Positions 1 through 7,534 of a stretch of DNA of 64,000 nucleotides are shown here, piece by piece. Source of the DNA: Acidobacteriaceae bacterium TAA 166 (lineage in GTDB: Bacteria; Acidobacteriota; Terriglobia; Terriglobales; Acidobacteriaceae). Every line of letters begins with the position of its first letter. The stretch's first letter is position 1. The position numbers and the translations under genes are program-made. The notes beneath the pieces were generated by a model that did not search any database, was not told where the DNA came from, and saw only the letters and a program-made list of their open reading frames with translations. The stretch covers positions 558,001 through 622,000 of the forward strand of contig ATWD01000001.1 of the NCBI GenBank assembly GCA_000421065.1, in the 5' to 3' direction.

Positions 1-513
1 GAGACCAACGACTCCAGCGGCAATCCGGAGCCCCTGTTCGGCGACCCCACCCTGGCCCTGATCCAGAACACGCTCTCGCAGGGCCTGCTCTCCGGAGCCG
101 CCAGTGGATCGATCAAGGACATGTCCCAGCTCGGTCTCTCCATCGACAAGACCGGCCACCTCAGCCTCGACGGCGACACCCTCGACGCTACTCTCGACAG
201 TAACTTCAGTGATGTCCAAGGCTTCCTGCAGAATCCCAACAGCTTTGGGCAGAACTTCAACAACATCCTGAACAATCTCGGCAACTCCTCGACCACCGGC
301 GCCATCTCGCTCGCACTCCAGCAGAACTCCTCCCAGGAGACCGCCCTGAACCAGAGCATCAGCGACGAGGACGCCCGCATCGCCAACGACAAGGCCAACC
401 TGACCACCGAGCTCAACACCGCCAACGAGGTCCTGCAATCGCTGCCCTCGCAGCTGAACGAGATCAACGAGCTCTACAGCGCGGTCACCGGTTACCAGCA
501 GCAGCAAAGCTAA
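1..513 (+). CDS. fliD: Flagellar hook-associated protein 2 (filament cap), 3' part
   Basis: The frame is open from the first base of the window, so only the last 170 residues of a longer protein are present. FliD forms the cap at the tip of the growing flagellar filament and helps flagellin subunits fold into place. The visible part has the usual FliD C-terminal look: an MSQLGLSIDKTGHLSLD stretch, then a long polar helix (about the last 75 residues, from SSQETALNQSISDEDARI onward) predicted to be a coiled coil, ending at LYSAVTGYQQQQS. The next gene downstream is fliS, the usual neighbour. The start and N-terminal domains lie outside the window. The identification rests on the terminal pattern plus fliS linkage. 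Confidence 0.85.
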   Translation, partial: ETNDSSGNPEPLFGDPTLALIQNTLSQGLLSGAASGSIKDMSQLGLSIDKTGHLSLDGDTLDATLDSNFSDVQGFLQNPNSFGQNFNNILNNLGNSSTTGAISLALQQNSSQETALNQSISDEDARIANDKANLTTELNTANEVLQSLPSQLNEINELYSAVTGYQQQQS

Positions 514-659
514 GGCAGCTTCCCTGAAGGCGCGGAGCGCAGCGATGCTCTTCGACGTCGTCTTCTCTCGCGGAAGACGATATCGAGTAGATTCACCGCA
601 GCCACAACCTTCAGGGAAGTCGTTCCAAAGATCAAGAAGAGGAAGGATCGAGAAAGATC

Positions 660-1130
660 ATGGAATCGAGCTATCAACAACAAACGCTGATCGGGGCCAC
701 CGGCATGGAGCTGATCCTGGCTCTCTACGATGGAGCCATCCGCTTCCTCTACCGCGCCATCCACAGCATCGAAGAGAACGACGTAAGCGGTCGCCGCCGC
801 GCCGCCAGCCGCGCCCTCGATATCCTGATGTACCTTCAGGCTCGGCTGCGCACGGATGTGGGCGGCACCGTCGCCCAGTCGCTCTCCGACTTTTACGCCG
901 CCATGTTCACCCTGGCGCTCGAGGCCTCGCACTACGAGTCCGCCGAGCAGCTTCATGAGGTCATCGCCTGCCTCCGCAACGTCCGCGACGCCTGGGTCGT
1001 CGTCGCGCGCGATCCCAGCGCCAACCGCGTGCTTCCGCGCGAGCTGCGAACCCGGGAGGAGCTCTTTCCCGCCCCGGCTCTTCCCACTCCGGCCCAGGAT
1101 ACGGCGACGGCCTCCCACTGGTCGGCCTGA
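660..1130 (+). CDS. fliS: Flagellar secretion chaperone FliS
   Basis: A 156-residue helical protein with the FliS signature: an N-terminal YQQQTLIGATGMELILALYDGAIRFL helix region followed by IEENDVSGRRRAASRALDILMYLQARL. FliS binds the C-terminal helix of flagellin in the cytoplasm and stops it polymerising before export. The length is a little above the usual 120-140 residues because of a Pro/Ala-rich tail of about 25 residues. It follows fliD after a 146-bp spacer on the same strand and is probably cotranscribed. An AAGGA-type ribosome site (AGGAAGGATCG) lies just upstream of the ATG. The 3' end of the gene carries one arm of an inverted repeat that continues into a repeat element downstream. 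Confidence 0.9.
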   Translation: MESSYQQQTLIGATGMELILALYDGAIRFLYRAIHSIEENDVSGRRRAASRALDILMYLQARLRTDVGGTVAQSLSDFYAAMFTLALEASHYESAEQLHEVIACLRNVRDAWVVVARDPSANRVLPRELRTREELFPAPALPTPAQDTATASHWSA

Positions 1131-1218
1131 GTCTTCGCTCTCGATTTTTGGAGGAACGAGGACAGACGCTGCCGCGCGGGCCCACTGCGCGTGGCGTCTG
1201 TCCTTGACCGTATCCTGG
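1093..1218. repeat. Short REP-like palindrome (copy S1) nested in a wider inverted repeat
   Basis: Downstream of fliS lies a short member of the interspersed repeat family seen throughout the window. Its core, GCTGCCGCGCGGGCCCACTG at 1168-1187, is flanked by GGACAGACGC (1160-1169) and GCGTCTGTCC (1194-1203), giving a perfect 10-bp outer stem. A second inverted pair, CCAGGATACGG (1093-1103, inside fliS) and CCGTATCCTGG (1208-1218), encloses the whole hairpin. It could act as a transcription terminator or an mRNA-stabilising structure for fliD-fliS; no clear T-run follows. Confidence 0.75.
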
Positions 1219-1366
1219 TAACGGCCGCGGCAGCATCCCGAATCCGCCACGGAATCTCTCCTCCTGACGATTGCGACCACAACATTCCCGTTTATTCGTG
1301 TTTATTCCAGCAGCAGCACCGAGCAGCCCAGAGCTGTTACAGAGCTGCCACAAGGAGTAAGCACCC

Positions 1367-1807
1367 ATGAAACGCATTCTTCTTCGTTCCACTCTGGCCC
1401 TTACCCTCGCCGCGACCGCGGCCTTCGCCCAGCAGTCCGCCACCCTCCAGGCTGCCGACCCCGGCAGCACCCAGCAGCCGGCCGCGCAACAGGGTCATCG
1501 CCACCATAACTTCGATCCCCACAAAGCAGCCCAGCACCTTGGGAAGAAGCTGAACCTGACCGACGACCAGACCGCGAAGATCGAGCCTATCCTCGCCGAC
1601 CAGCACCAGAAGATGGCCGCCCTTCACTCCGACACCAGCCTCACTCCCGATCAGCGCCATCAGCAGATGCACACCATCTTCGAGCAGACTCACAGCCAGC
1701 TCGCCGGCGTCCTGACTCCCGAGCAGATGCAGCAGCTCGGCTTCATGCGCCATGGCCATGGCCGGCACCAGCAGCAGGGCCAGGGTTCGGCCCCCTCGGC
1801 GAGCTGA
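1367..1807 (+). CDS. Spy/CpxP-like periplasmic protein with LTxxQ motifs
   Basis: A 146-residue protein with a clear Sec signal peptide (MKRILLRSTLALTLAATAAFA, cleavage near AFA-QQ). The mature part is helical and polar, with the repeated pattern LNLTDDQTAKIEPILADQ and LTPDQRHQQMHTIF, then LTPEQMQQL. These are the LTxxQ motifs of the Spy/CpxP family, periplasmic proteins that act as ATP-independent chaperones or envelope-stress sensors. It is also very rich in His and Gln (HRHHN near the N-terminus, HGHGRHQQQGQG near the C-terminus), which might bind metal, but that is inference. A purine-rich ribosome site (AAGGAG) precedes the ATG. It is a single gene; no envelope-stress two-component system is adjacent. 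Confidence 0.7.
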   Translation: MKRILLRSTLALTLAATAAFAQQSATLQAADPGSTQQPAAQQGHRHHNFDPHKAAQHLGKKLNLTDDQTAKIEPILADQHQKMAALHSDTSLTPDQRHQQMHTIFEQTHSQLAGVLTPEQMQQLGFMRHGHGRHQQQGQGSAPSAS

Positions 1808-1858
1808 GGAAAGACGATGGCCTGCCGGCCGGGCCCACTGCGCGTGGGGCGCAGGTCA
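1806..1858. repeat. REP-like repeat, short copy S2
   Basis: The sequence ATGGCCTGCCGGCCGGGC followed by CCACTGCGCG (1817-1844) is the right end of the repeat family, in inverted orientation relative to the copies at 12.6, 13.9, 19.4 and 20.7 kb. The match to the family starts inside or right at the TGA stop of the preceding gene (GAGGAAAG). No long interior is present. Confidence 0.7.
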
Positions 1859-2026
1859 ATGCGCCCGAAGCCACAGCATCAGGGAAATTGCTCCAAGATC
1901 GTCTTCCCTGTGCGGGAAGGCCGCTCCACACCTGGCCTTCCCGCTTTTTCCCATCGGATCTCCCCGATCTTTTCCCGTACCAATCTCGGCACCCATTTCC
2001 TCTTTACTCTTTCGTAGACTGATGGG

Positions 2027-3310
2027 ATGGATAAGTTTGTTGTACGCGGCGGAAATCCCCTTCTCGGAACCATCAAAGTCTCCGGAGCCAAAAACTCCGC
2101 CCTTCCCTGCATGGCCGCCGCCATCCTCACCGAGGACGAGATCATCCTCGAGAACATCCCCCAGGTCCGCGACATCGAGACCGAGCGCAAGCTCCTCTCC
2201 TCCATGGGCGCCGAGGTCGAGCTCGGCTACGGCCGCGCCCAGCACCGTACCCGCATCAAATGCGGCATCCTCTCCGATCCCGTCGCCAAGTACGAGATCG
2301 TCAAGACCATGCGCGCCAGCGCCTTGGTCCTGGGGCCTCTCATCGCCCGCACCGGCATGGCCCGCGTCGCCATGCCCGGAGGGTGCAACATCGGAGGCCG
2401 CCCCATCGACCTGCACATCAAGGGGCTTGAGGCCATGGGAGCGACCATCACCTACGACCACGGCTACCTCGAGGCCCGCGCCGAGCGGCTCAAGGGAGCG
2501 CACATCGTCTTCGATAAGATCACCGTCACCGGCACCGAAGACCTCCTGATGGCCGCCGTCCTCGCCGACGGCGAGACCCTCTTCGAAAATTGCGCGCGCG
2601 AGCCTGAGGTCACCGATCTCGCCGCCCTCCTCGGGGCCATGGGCGCGAAGATCGAAGGCGCAGGCACCTCCACCATCAAGGTGCAGGGAGTCCCCAGCCT
2701 CCACGGTGCCCGTCATCGCATCAATCCCGACCGCATCGAGGCCGGAACCTTCCTCGTCGCCGGGGCCATCACCGGAGGCGATCTTAACGTCGACGGCTGC
2801 GAGCCCGCCCACCTCGGCGCTCTCATCGCGAAGCTCGAAGAGTGCGGCGTCCGTCTCGACGTCGGCAAAGAGTCCATCCGCGTCCGCTCCGGCGATACCC
2901 CACTCAAAGCCGCCGACATCTCCACCGAGGAGTTTCCCGGCTTTCCCACAGACATGCAGGCCCAGTACATGGCGCTGGCCACCCAGATTGAAGGCACCTC
3001 CACCATCACCGAGAACATCTTCGAGAACCGTTTCATGCACGTCGGCGAGCTCAACCGCATGGGAGCCAACATCACCGTGCAGGGCCGCACCGCCACCGTC
3101 CGGGGCAAGTCCGAGCTCCAATCCGCCGCGGTCATGTGCTCGGACCTCCGAGCCTCCGCCTCGCTCGTCCTCGCCGCGCTGGTCGCCGACGGCGAGACCA
3201 TCCTCGATCGCGTCTATCATCTCGACCGCGGCTACGAGCGCTTCGAAGAAAAGCTCCGCGGTGTAGGCGCGCAGATCCGCCGCATGGGAGACGTCTTCGG
3301 CAAGAAATAA
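2027..3310 (+). CDS. murA: UDP-N-acetylglucosamine 1-carboxyvinyltransferase
   Basis: A 427-residue cytoplasmic enzyme for the first committed step of peptidoglycan synthesis: transfer of enolpyruvate from PEP to UDP-GlcNAc. The start MDKFVVRGGNPLLGTIKVSG and the following AKNSALP are typical of the family. The catalytic cysteine is visible in the loop MPGGCNIGGRPIDLH, so the enzyme should be fosfomycin-sensitive in principle. The internal two-domain repeat is full length. The C-terminus HLDRGYERFEEKLRGVGAQI is characteristic. The gene stands alone between a repeat copy and a convergent acetyltransferase gene. Confidence 0.97.
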   Translation: MDKFVVRGGNPLLGTIKVSGAKNSALPCMAAAILTEDEIILENIPQVRDIETERKLLSSMGAEVELGYGRAQHRTRIKCGILSDPVAKYEIVKTMRASALVLGPLIARTGMARVAMPGGCNIGGRPIDLHIKGLEAMGATITYDHGYLEARAERLKGAHIVFDKITVTGTEDLLMAAVLADGETLFENCAREPEVTDLAALLGAMGAKIEGAGTSTIKVQGVPSLHGARHRINPDRIEAGTFLVAGAITGGDLNVDGCEPAHLGALIAKLEECGVRLDVGKESIRVRSGDTPLKAADISTEEFPGFPTDMQAQYMALATQIEGTSTITENIFENRFMHVGELNRMGANITVQGRTATVRGKSELQSAAVMCSDLRASASLVLAALVADGETILDRVYHLDRGYERFEEKLRGVGAQIRRMGDVFGKK

Positions 3311-3315
3311 ATCTC

Positions 3316-3357
3316 TGCCGGGACGGGCAGCTTTATCCTTCCGTGTCCGTCCCGGCA
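3316..3357. terminator. Bidirectional hairpin between murA and a convergent gene
   Basis: TGCCGGGACGG (3316-3326) and CCGTCCCGGCA (3347-3357) form a perfect 11-bp stem just after the murA stop. The right half overlaps the last codons of the convergent acetyltransferase gene. There is no long T-run, so this is a plausible but not textbook terminator. Confidence 0.55.
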
Positions 3358-3836
3358 AGTTCCTTCCAATAGATCGCCGCATCCAGACCCGGCCCATAGA
3401 AGCGTGGCTGCGTACCCACCTTCCGATATCCCATCCGCTCGTAAAACCGCACCGCCTGCGTGTTCTCCACAAGAACGTGCAGCAGCATCCCAGTACCCTT
3501 CCAGCCGCGAACCCACGTCTCCCCCGCAGCGAGCATCCTCTCCCCCAGTCCTCTCCCGCGCACGTGCTTCGCCACATCGATCGTCACCAGATAGCCGAAC
3601 TCGGCCTCGTCCTCCTTCTCGTCCTCTTTCTCCCGATGCACGATACAGAATCCGAAGATTCGCTCTTCTTCCCCCGCCACCGTAACCCAGGCGTTGCCGG
3701 CCTCGGCAAAGTGCTTCATCGCGGAACGATGGAAGCGGAAGGGAGGGTCGAAACACTCGCGGTCGAGCTCCACCATCGCCTCCAGCTCCGATCCCGCGTA
3801 AGGACGTAGCACGAATTGTTTTCTCTTCTGCTCCAT
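3333..3836 (-). CDS. GNAT-family N-acetyltransferase (RimI-like)
   Basis: A 167-residue single-domain GNAT protein. The acetyl-CoA pyrophosphate-binding loop is visible as HVRGRGLGERML (R/Q-x-x-G-x-G pattern) at about residues 91-102. The C-terminal NTQAVRFYERMGYRKVGTQ is the usual GNAT motif B. The overall pattern resembles RimI, which acetylates protein N-termini, but the substrate cannot be read from the sequence. A short acidic/basic loop, REKEDEKEDEAE, precedes the central strand. The gene converges on murA and diverges from the LacI regulator. Confidence 0.8.
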   Translation of the reverse strand: MEQKRKQFVLRPYAGSELEAMVELDRECFDPPFRFHRSAMKHFAEAGNAWVTVAGEEERIFGFCIVHREKEDEKEDEAEFGYLVTIDVAKHVRGRGLGERMLAAGETWVRGWKGTGMLLHVLVENTQAVRFYERMGYRKVGTQPRFYGPGLDAAIYWKELAGTDTEG

Positions 3837-3966
3837 TCTCCAAGCCTACCGGTAGGACCTCTTCTCAAACGAAGCATGAATGACTTTGCACGCCGGATCA
3901 CTTCTCTGTTCATTCGCAGAAGTGGAAGTGTAAAACAGTTCCCAGCCCTTGGAACGAAGCAGCGAC

Positions 3967-5055
3967 ATGGCCACAAAAAGACACGCCCTCCCGGATCCAT
4001 CCAAGCCGGTCACTCTTAAGGTGCTCGCGGATTATCTCGACCTCTCGCCCGCCACTGTCTCGATCGTGTTGAATAACTCTCCCGTCGCCCGATCCATCTC
4101 GTCCAAGACGCAGCAGCGCGTCCTGCAGGCGGCCAAGAGGTTCGAGTACCGTCCCAATCTGCACGCCCGCATGCTGCGCACACGCCTCACCAACACCATC
4201 GGTGTCCTGGTCCCCGAGCTGAGCGAAGGCTACTTCACCGGCGTGATGCTGGGTGTTGAGGAGACCCTCCTCCAGTCCGGATATCTCTCCTTCACTGTCA
4301 GCCATCTGGGTCGTCCCGACCTCGTCGACGAGTATCCCGACCTGCTCATCAACCGCGCAGTGGACGGACTTCTTCTGATCAACACAGCGCTGCATCGGCG
4401 CCTGCCCATTCCCACCGTCGGCGTCTCCTCCCACGTCGATATCCCCCAGGTAACCAACGTTCTGCTCGACCACGACAACGCCATGCGTCCGGCGTTGCAG
4501 CACCTTCACGACCTGGGACACCGGCGCATCGCCCTGATGAAGGGCCAGCCCTTCTCTCTCGACTCGACTCCGCGCTGGGAGTCCATCCACACCATCGCGC
4601 AGGAGATCGGAATGACGATCCACCCTGAGCTCTGCCTCTATCTCGAAAAGCAGGAGTGGTCGCCCGAGCTCGGCTACGCTCCGGTCCGCGAGCTTCTCCG
4701 CCGCACCCACGACTTCACCGCGCTTGTCTGCTTCAACGACACCTCCGCCATCGGCGCCATGCGCGCCATCGAAGATGAAGGACTCTCCTGCCCGCACGAC
4801 ATCTCCGTCATCGGCTTCGACGACATTCTCATCGCGCAATACACTCGTCCCCGCCTGACCACCGTCCGGCAACCGCTCCATAAAATGGGCATGACCGCCG
4901 CCGAGCTCCTCATCAAACGAATCCAGAATCCCGGCGACGCCGCCGTTCCGTCCGCCGCCGTCTGGTTCTCTCCCGAGCTGATCGTGCGCGAGTCCACAGC
5001 CGCCCCCCCGGCCCATCCCAAAGCCCCTTCTAAAGAGCGGACCAGAAGAGCCTGA
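3967..5055 (+). CDS. LacI-family transcriptional regulator
   Basis: A 362-residue repressor-type regulator. The N-terminal helix-turn-helix (VTLKVLADYLDLSPATVSIV) and hinge helix (SSKTQQRVLQAAKRFEYRPN) are classical for LacI/GalR, followed by a periplasmic-binding-protein-like effector domain ending with DISVIGFDDILIAQYTRPRL and VRQPLHKMGMTAAELL. I chose the ATG at 3967; an in-frame TTG lies 18 nt upstream. The MFS transporter gene begins only 16 bp after the stop codon, so the two are probably cotranscribed and the regulator may control that transporter. The effector is not predictable, though the family usually senses sugars or nucleosides. Confidence 0.88.
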   Translation: MATKRHALPDPSKPVTLKVLADYLDLSPATVSIVLNNSPVARSISSKTQQRVLQAAKRFEYRPNLHARMLRTRLTNTIGVLVPELSEGYFTGVMLGVEETLLQSGYLSFTVSHLGRPDLVDEYPDLLINRAVDGLLLINTALHRRLPIPTVGVSSHVDIPQVTNVLLDHDNAMRPALQHLHDLGHRRIALMKGQPFSLDSTPRWESIHTIAQEIGMTIHPELCLYLEKQEWSPELGYAPVRELLRRTHDFTALVCFNDTSAIGAMRAIEDEGLSCPHDISVIGFDDILIAQYTRPRLTTVRQPLHKMGMTAAELLIKRIQNPGDAAVPSAAVWFSPELIVRESTAAPPAHPKAPSKERTRRA

Positions 5056-5070
5056 TACTCTCAACCCGGA

Positions 5071-6213
5071 ATGCGTTCCAATCCCACGGATCTCCCGGTG
5101 TCCTGGCCACGCCTGCTTCCCCTCTTCGCCGCAACCTCTGCCTGGGGATTGGCGACGGTGATGCTCGGGCCTCTGCTTCCCTCTCTCATCGCCCGCTGGC
5201 ACATCCAGGACGCTCAGGCCGGAGGCCTGTTTACCGCAAGCTTTCTCGGCCAGCTGGTGGGAGCCTGGTTCGCCGCCCGCAACCTTCGACGGAGCCTTCT
5301 CTGGGGAGCCGCTCTAAGCTCCGCCGGAACCGCGGCCCTGGCCTGGTGCGGCTATCATGGCGCTCTTATCGCGCTCTTCGCCGCCGGTATCGGTATCTCG
5401 GCCGGTATTACCGCCGGCAATCTAGTCGCAGGAACCGCGGCCTCCCATCGCGCCCGTACGCTGGCGCTCTATAACGTCAGCTGGAGCGTCGGCGCGATCG
5501 CGTGTCCTCTGCTGGCTCGACTCTGCGGCCCCTCAAACCCGCGGCTCTTCTTTCTTATCGCAACAGGTCTGCTCGCCTTGGGAGGAGTCTTTGTAGCCGC
5601 GCTGCCTCGCCCCCTGACGAAAGGCCTACCGGCTACGAAGACGACGGACTCCCGCCTTCCCTTGCCCGCACCTCCACTCGCGCTCTTCGCAATCACCATG
5701 CTGCTCTACATCGGCGATGAAAACGCCCTGGGAGGGTGGCTGCCCAGCTTTGCCGAACGCAGTCACGCTCTGGCCCCTGCCTCCACGATCGCCCTGCTCT
5801 ACTGGCTCTCGGAACTGGCCAGCCGCCTGCTGATGGCATCGCTTCTTCATCGGGTCTCGGAGACCGCGCTCTATCGCGCCTGCCTGCTCCTCTTGGTGCT
5901 TACGTTGGCAGTCCTGCTCGTAACTCCGCATCCTAGTCCGGGGGCCGTGATCGCCGCGGCGATCCTCATCGGAGTTGCGGTCGGACCACTCTACCCGCTT
6001 GTGGTCAGCTTCCTGCTCGAGCGTACGGGAGAGCACCCCGGGCTCGGTCCGGTCTTCGCCTCCGCATCTCTCGGGGGCGCCGCTCTGCCCTGGTTGACCG
6101 GAGTCATCTCGACCCGCTTCGGTGGTCTGCGCATGGGGCTTCTGGTCCCGGTCGTGGGGGCTGTGCTGATGATGGCAATCTCGCCCGTGATCGCCGCCCG
6201 AAGACGCTCTTAG
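5071..6213 (+). CDS. Major facilitator superfamily transporter
   Basis: A 380-residue integral membrane protein with about 12 hydrophobic segments and small-residue-rich helices, typical of the MFS. The middle loop (PRPLTKGLPATKTTDSRLPLP) separates two six-helix halves. It is compact for the family. Its gene starts 16 bp after the LacI-family regulator, suggesting a regulator-plus-transporter unit for a sugar or other small molecule. Some sugar-transporting MFS proteins share the early motif LGPLLPSLIARWHIQDAQAG, but the substrate cannot be assigned. Confidence 0.8.
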   Translation: MRSNPTDLPVSWPRLLPLFAATSAWGLATVMLGPLLPSLIARWHIQDAQAGGLFTASFLGQLVGAWFAARNLRRSLLWGAALSSAGTAALAWCGYHGALIALFAAGIGISAGITAGNLVAGTAASHRARTLALYNVSWSVGAIACPLLARLCGPSNPRLFFLIATGLLALGGVFVAALPRPLTKGLPATKTTDSRLPLPAPPLALFAITMLLYIGDENALGGWLPSFAERSHALAPASTIALLYWLSELASRLLMASLLHRVSETALYRACLLLLVLTLAVLLVTPHPSPGAVIAAAILIGVAVGPLYPLVVSFLLERTGEHPGLGPVFASASLGGAALPWLTGVISTRFGGLRMGLLVPVVGAVLMMAISPVIAARRRS

Positions 6214-6244
6214 CCTCGACAGACGAGCAAAAACTCGACAGGCG

Positions 6245-6298
6245 AGCAAAAAAAGAAAAGGAGCACTCCAACCCCATCAGGGCATGGCCTGCTCCTTT
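6245..6298 (-). terminator. Rho-independent terminator after the 29-residue ORF
   Basis: Read on the minus strand, AAAGGAGCA (6298-6290) pairs perfectly with TGCTCCTTT (6265-6257), and the stem is followed by a T-rich tract (plus-strand AAAAAAAGAAAA). The 24-nt loop is long. It marks the end of a minus-strand transcript coming from the PEP-CTERM gene or the small ORF. Confidence 0.65.
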
Positions 6299-6310
6299 CG
6301 ATCCATCGAA

Positions 6311-6400
6311 CTATCGCGCCGAGGAGTGAAACTGATCACGCAACATCACAGCGCCGATGATCAATACCGCAATAACAGCTGGGAGAAAAAAGAGATACAT
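6311..6400 (-). CDS. Candidate 29-residue membrane peptide
   Basis: This very short frame encodes MYLFFLPAVIAVLIIGAVML followed by RDQFHSSAR: one hydrophobic helix of about 19 residues, then a polar tail. A Shine-Dalgarno-like GGAGAGG lies 7 nt before the ATG, and a terminator follows the stop. It lies downstream of the PEP-CTERM gene on the same strand, separated by a stable hairpin. I do not recognise the family. The ORF is short enough to occur by chance, and the claim rests on the SD, the transmembrane helix and the terminator together. Confidence 0.45.
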   Translation of the reverse strand: MYLFFLPAVIAVLIIGAVMLRDQFHSSAR

Positions 6401-6444
6401 TTTGGAACCTCTCCTCGAGGCTCGAACGAGCCCGATCAAATTTA

Positions 6445-6473
6445 TGAGGTCCCCGGTCGCGCCGGGGACCTCA
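6445..6473. terminator. Strong stem-loop after the PEP-CTERM gene
   Basis: TGAGGTCCCCGG (6445-6456) and CCGGGGACCTCA (6462-6473) make a perfect 12-bp stem with a TCGCG loop, 14 bp beyond the stop codon of the minus-strand PEP-CTERM gene. No clean T-run follows on the minus strand, so it may be a partial terminator or a 3'-end stabiliser rather than a full stop before the small ORF. Confidence 0.6.
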
Positions 6474-6486
6474 TCTCAATAAGGAT

Positions 6487-7122
6487 TTATTTGGAGATGC
6501 TCGCCGCAATCCTGCGACGCATCGCACCCGCAACGCCGATCAGACCGGAGCCCATCAGCAGAAGCGTCGAAGGCTCGGGAGTCGCGGCCGGAGGAGGATC
6601 GTTCGGAGTCGCGCCGATCATCTCCTGCGGCTCTCCATCGAAGAACGGCCAGCTGGTCGGAATGTAGAAGTCGTAGTTATCCAGGAAGCCCTTCGTGTAA
6701 TTGAAATCGCCGGCCTGATCGATCAGAGCATCGGCCCACTTGTCGGTGTCGGCGTGGCGGTCGAAGATGGACCAGAGAGCCTCCTGAACATCGGTGGTGG
6801 TGTACGTGTGGCCCTTGGAGTCCTTCTGGCCCAGCATGCTGTAGATGTAGGCCTCCTCCTCGTACTTGAAGTCCGTGGATCGGGTGTTGGTCGTGTAGTA
6901 CTGATCTCCCGAGACCACGCTCACCTGCCAGGACTCGCCGGGAGTAATCGTGCGGAGATCATCCAGGCAAAACAGATCGACGTTGCTCTTTCCGTCCAGC
7001 TGCATCTTGTAAGGACCGATGTCGCTGGAGGGGTTGGAAGAATTGACGAACTTCAGGGTGTCGGCTTTCGCCAGGGAACCAAGGCAGAGAACAGCGGACA
7101 GCAGGCAAACAATATTTTTCAC
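6487..7122 (-). CDS. PEP-CTERM sorting-signal protein
   Basis: A 211-residue exported protein. It has a Sec signal peptide (MKNIVCLLSAVLCLGSLAKA) and a C-terminal PEP-CTERM anchor: PEPSTLLLMGSGLIGVAGAM followed by RRRIAASISK (Pro-Glu-Pro, hydrophobic helix, Arg cluster). In known systems an exosortase (EpsH/XrtA type) recognises this signal and processes the protein for surface or exopolysaccharide association. No exosortase is in this window. The middle part (FCLDDLRTITPGESWQVSVV, EAYIYSMLGQ, VQEALWSIFD) resembles acidobacterial PEP-CTERM proteins of unknown role. The upstream 412-bp region is shared with a divergent gene. Confidence 0.85.
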   Translation of the reverse strand: MKNIVCLLSAVLCLGSLAKADTLKFVNSSNPSSDIGPYKMQLDGKSNVDLFCLDDLRTITPGESWQVSVVSGDQYYTTNTRSTDFKYEEEAYIYSMLGQKDSKGHTYTTTDVQEALWSIFDRHADTDKWADALIDQAGDFNYTKGFLDNYDFYIPTSWPFFDGEPQEMIGATPNDPPPAATPEPSTLLLMGSGLIGVAGAMRRRIAASISK

Positions 7123-7534
7123 AAAATCTCCTCGCTCTTATTGGAGCTTTTGAAGTCATGCCGGCTGTGAGATTCACCTTCGCCGCCGGAGTTGGTCTCG
7201 CGAGATCCTCTTCGCGAAAGGTCCTTTGTCTTAGCCAGGTCCCTCGTACAAAGAGCGACGATCGGCCACCTGAATTCCTGTTGGAGCACTACGGATTTCT
7301 CTTATTGCAAGCATCGTGCCATTTGCAAAAACGTCGGACGAATTCCCTCGACCGCGTCGAAATGCCCTGAATATGCCCACTCTGCGCAACCAACAGGCAT
7401 AGTCTGCCGAAACGGTGTCTCGTCGAGGGCAAATAATTTCACATTGTGCATCTTCTCTTTCCCTTCTTCGAGCAACGATCGGCCATGCACGCTCTCCACC
7501 GATCTCACCTCAGCCGGACTGCTATCCTCCCTCC
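7123..7534. other. Divergent intergenic region
   Basis: A 412-bp spacer between a minus-strand PEP-CTERM gene and a plus-strand beta-propeller gene. It should contain both promoters. I see no RNA gene, repeat-family copy or convincing small ORF in it; open frames crossing it lack recognisable protein features and ribosome sites. Confidence 0.5.

Noticed and set aside
545..958. Overlapping open frames in and around fliS on both strands
   Set aside because: They are out-of-frame reads of fliS and a GC-rich spacer. The fliS product alone has recognisable family sequence.
6284..6667. 127-codon plus-strand frame across the region behind the PEP-CTERM gene
   Set aside because: It runs antisense through the PEP-CTERM sorting signal and through two hairpins, has no ribosome site and no recognisable protein features.
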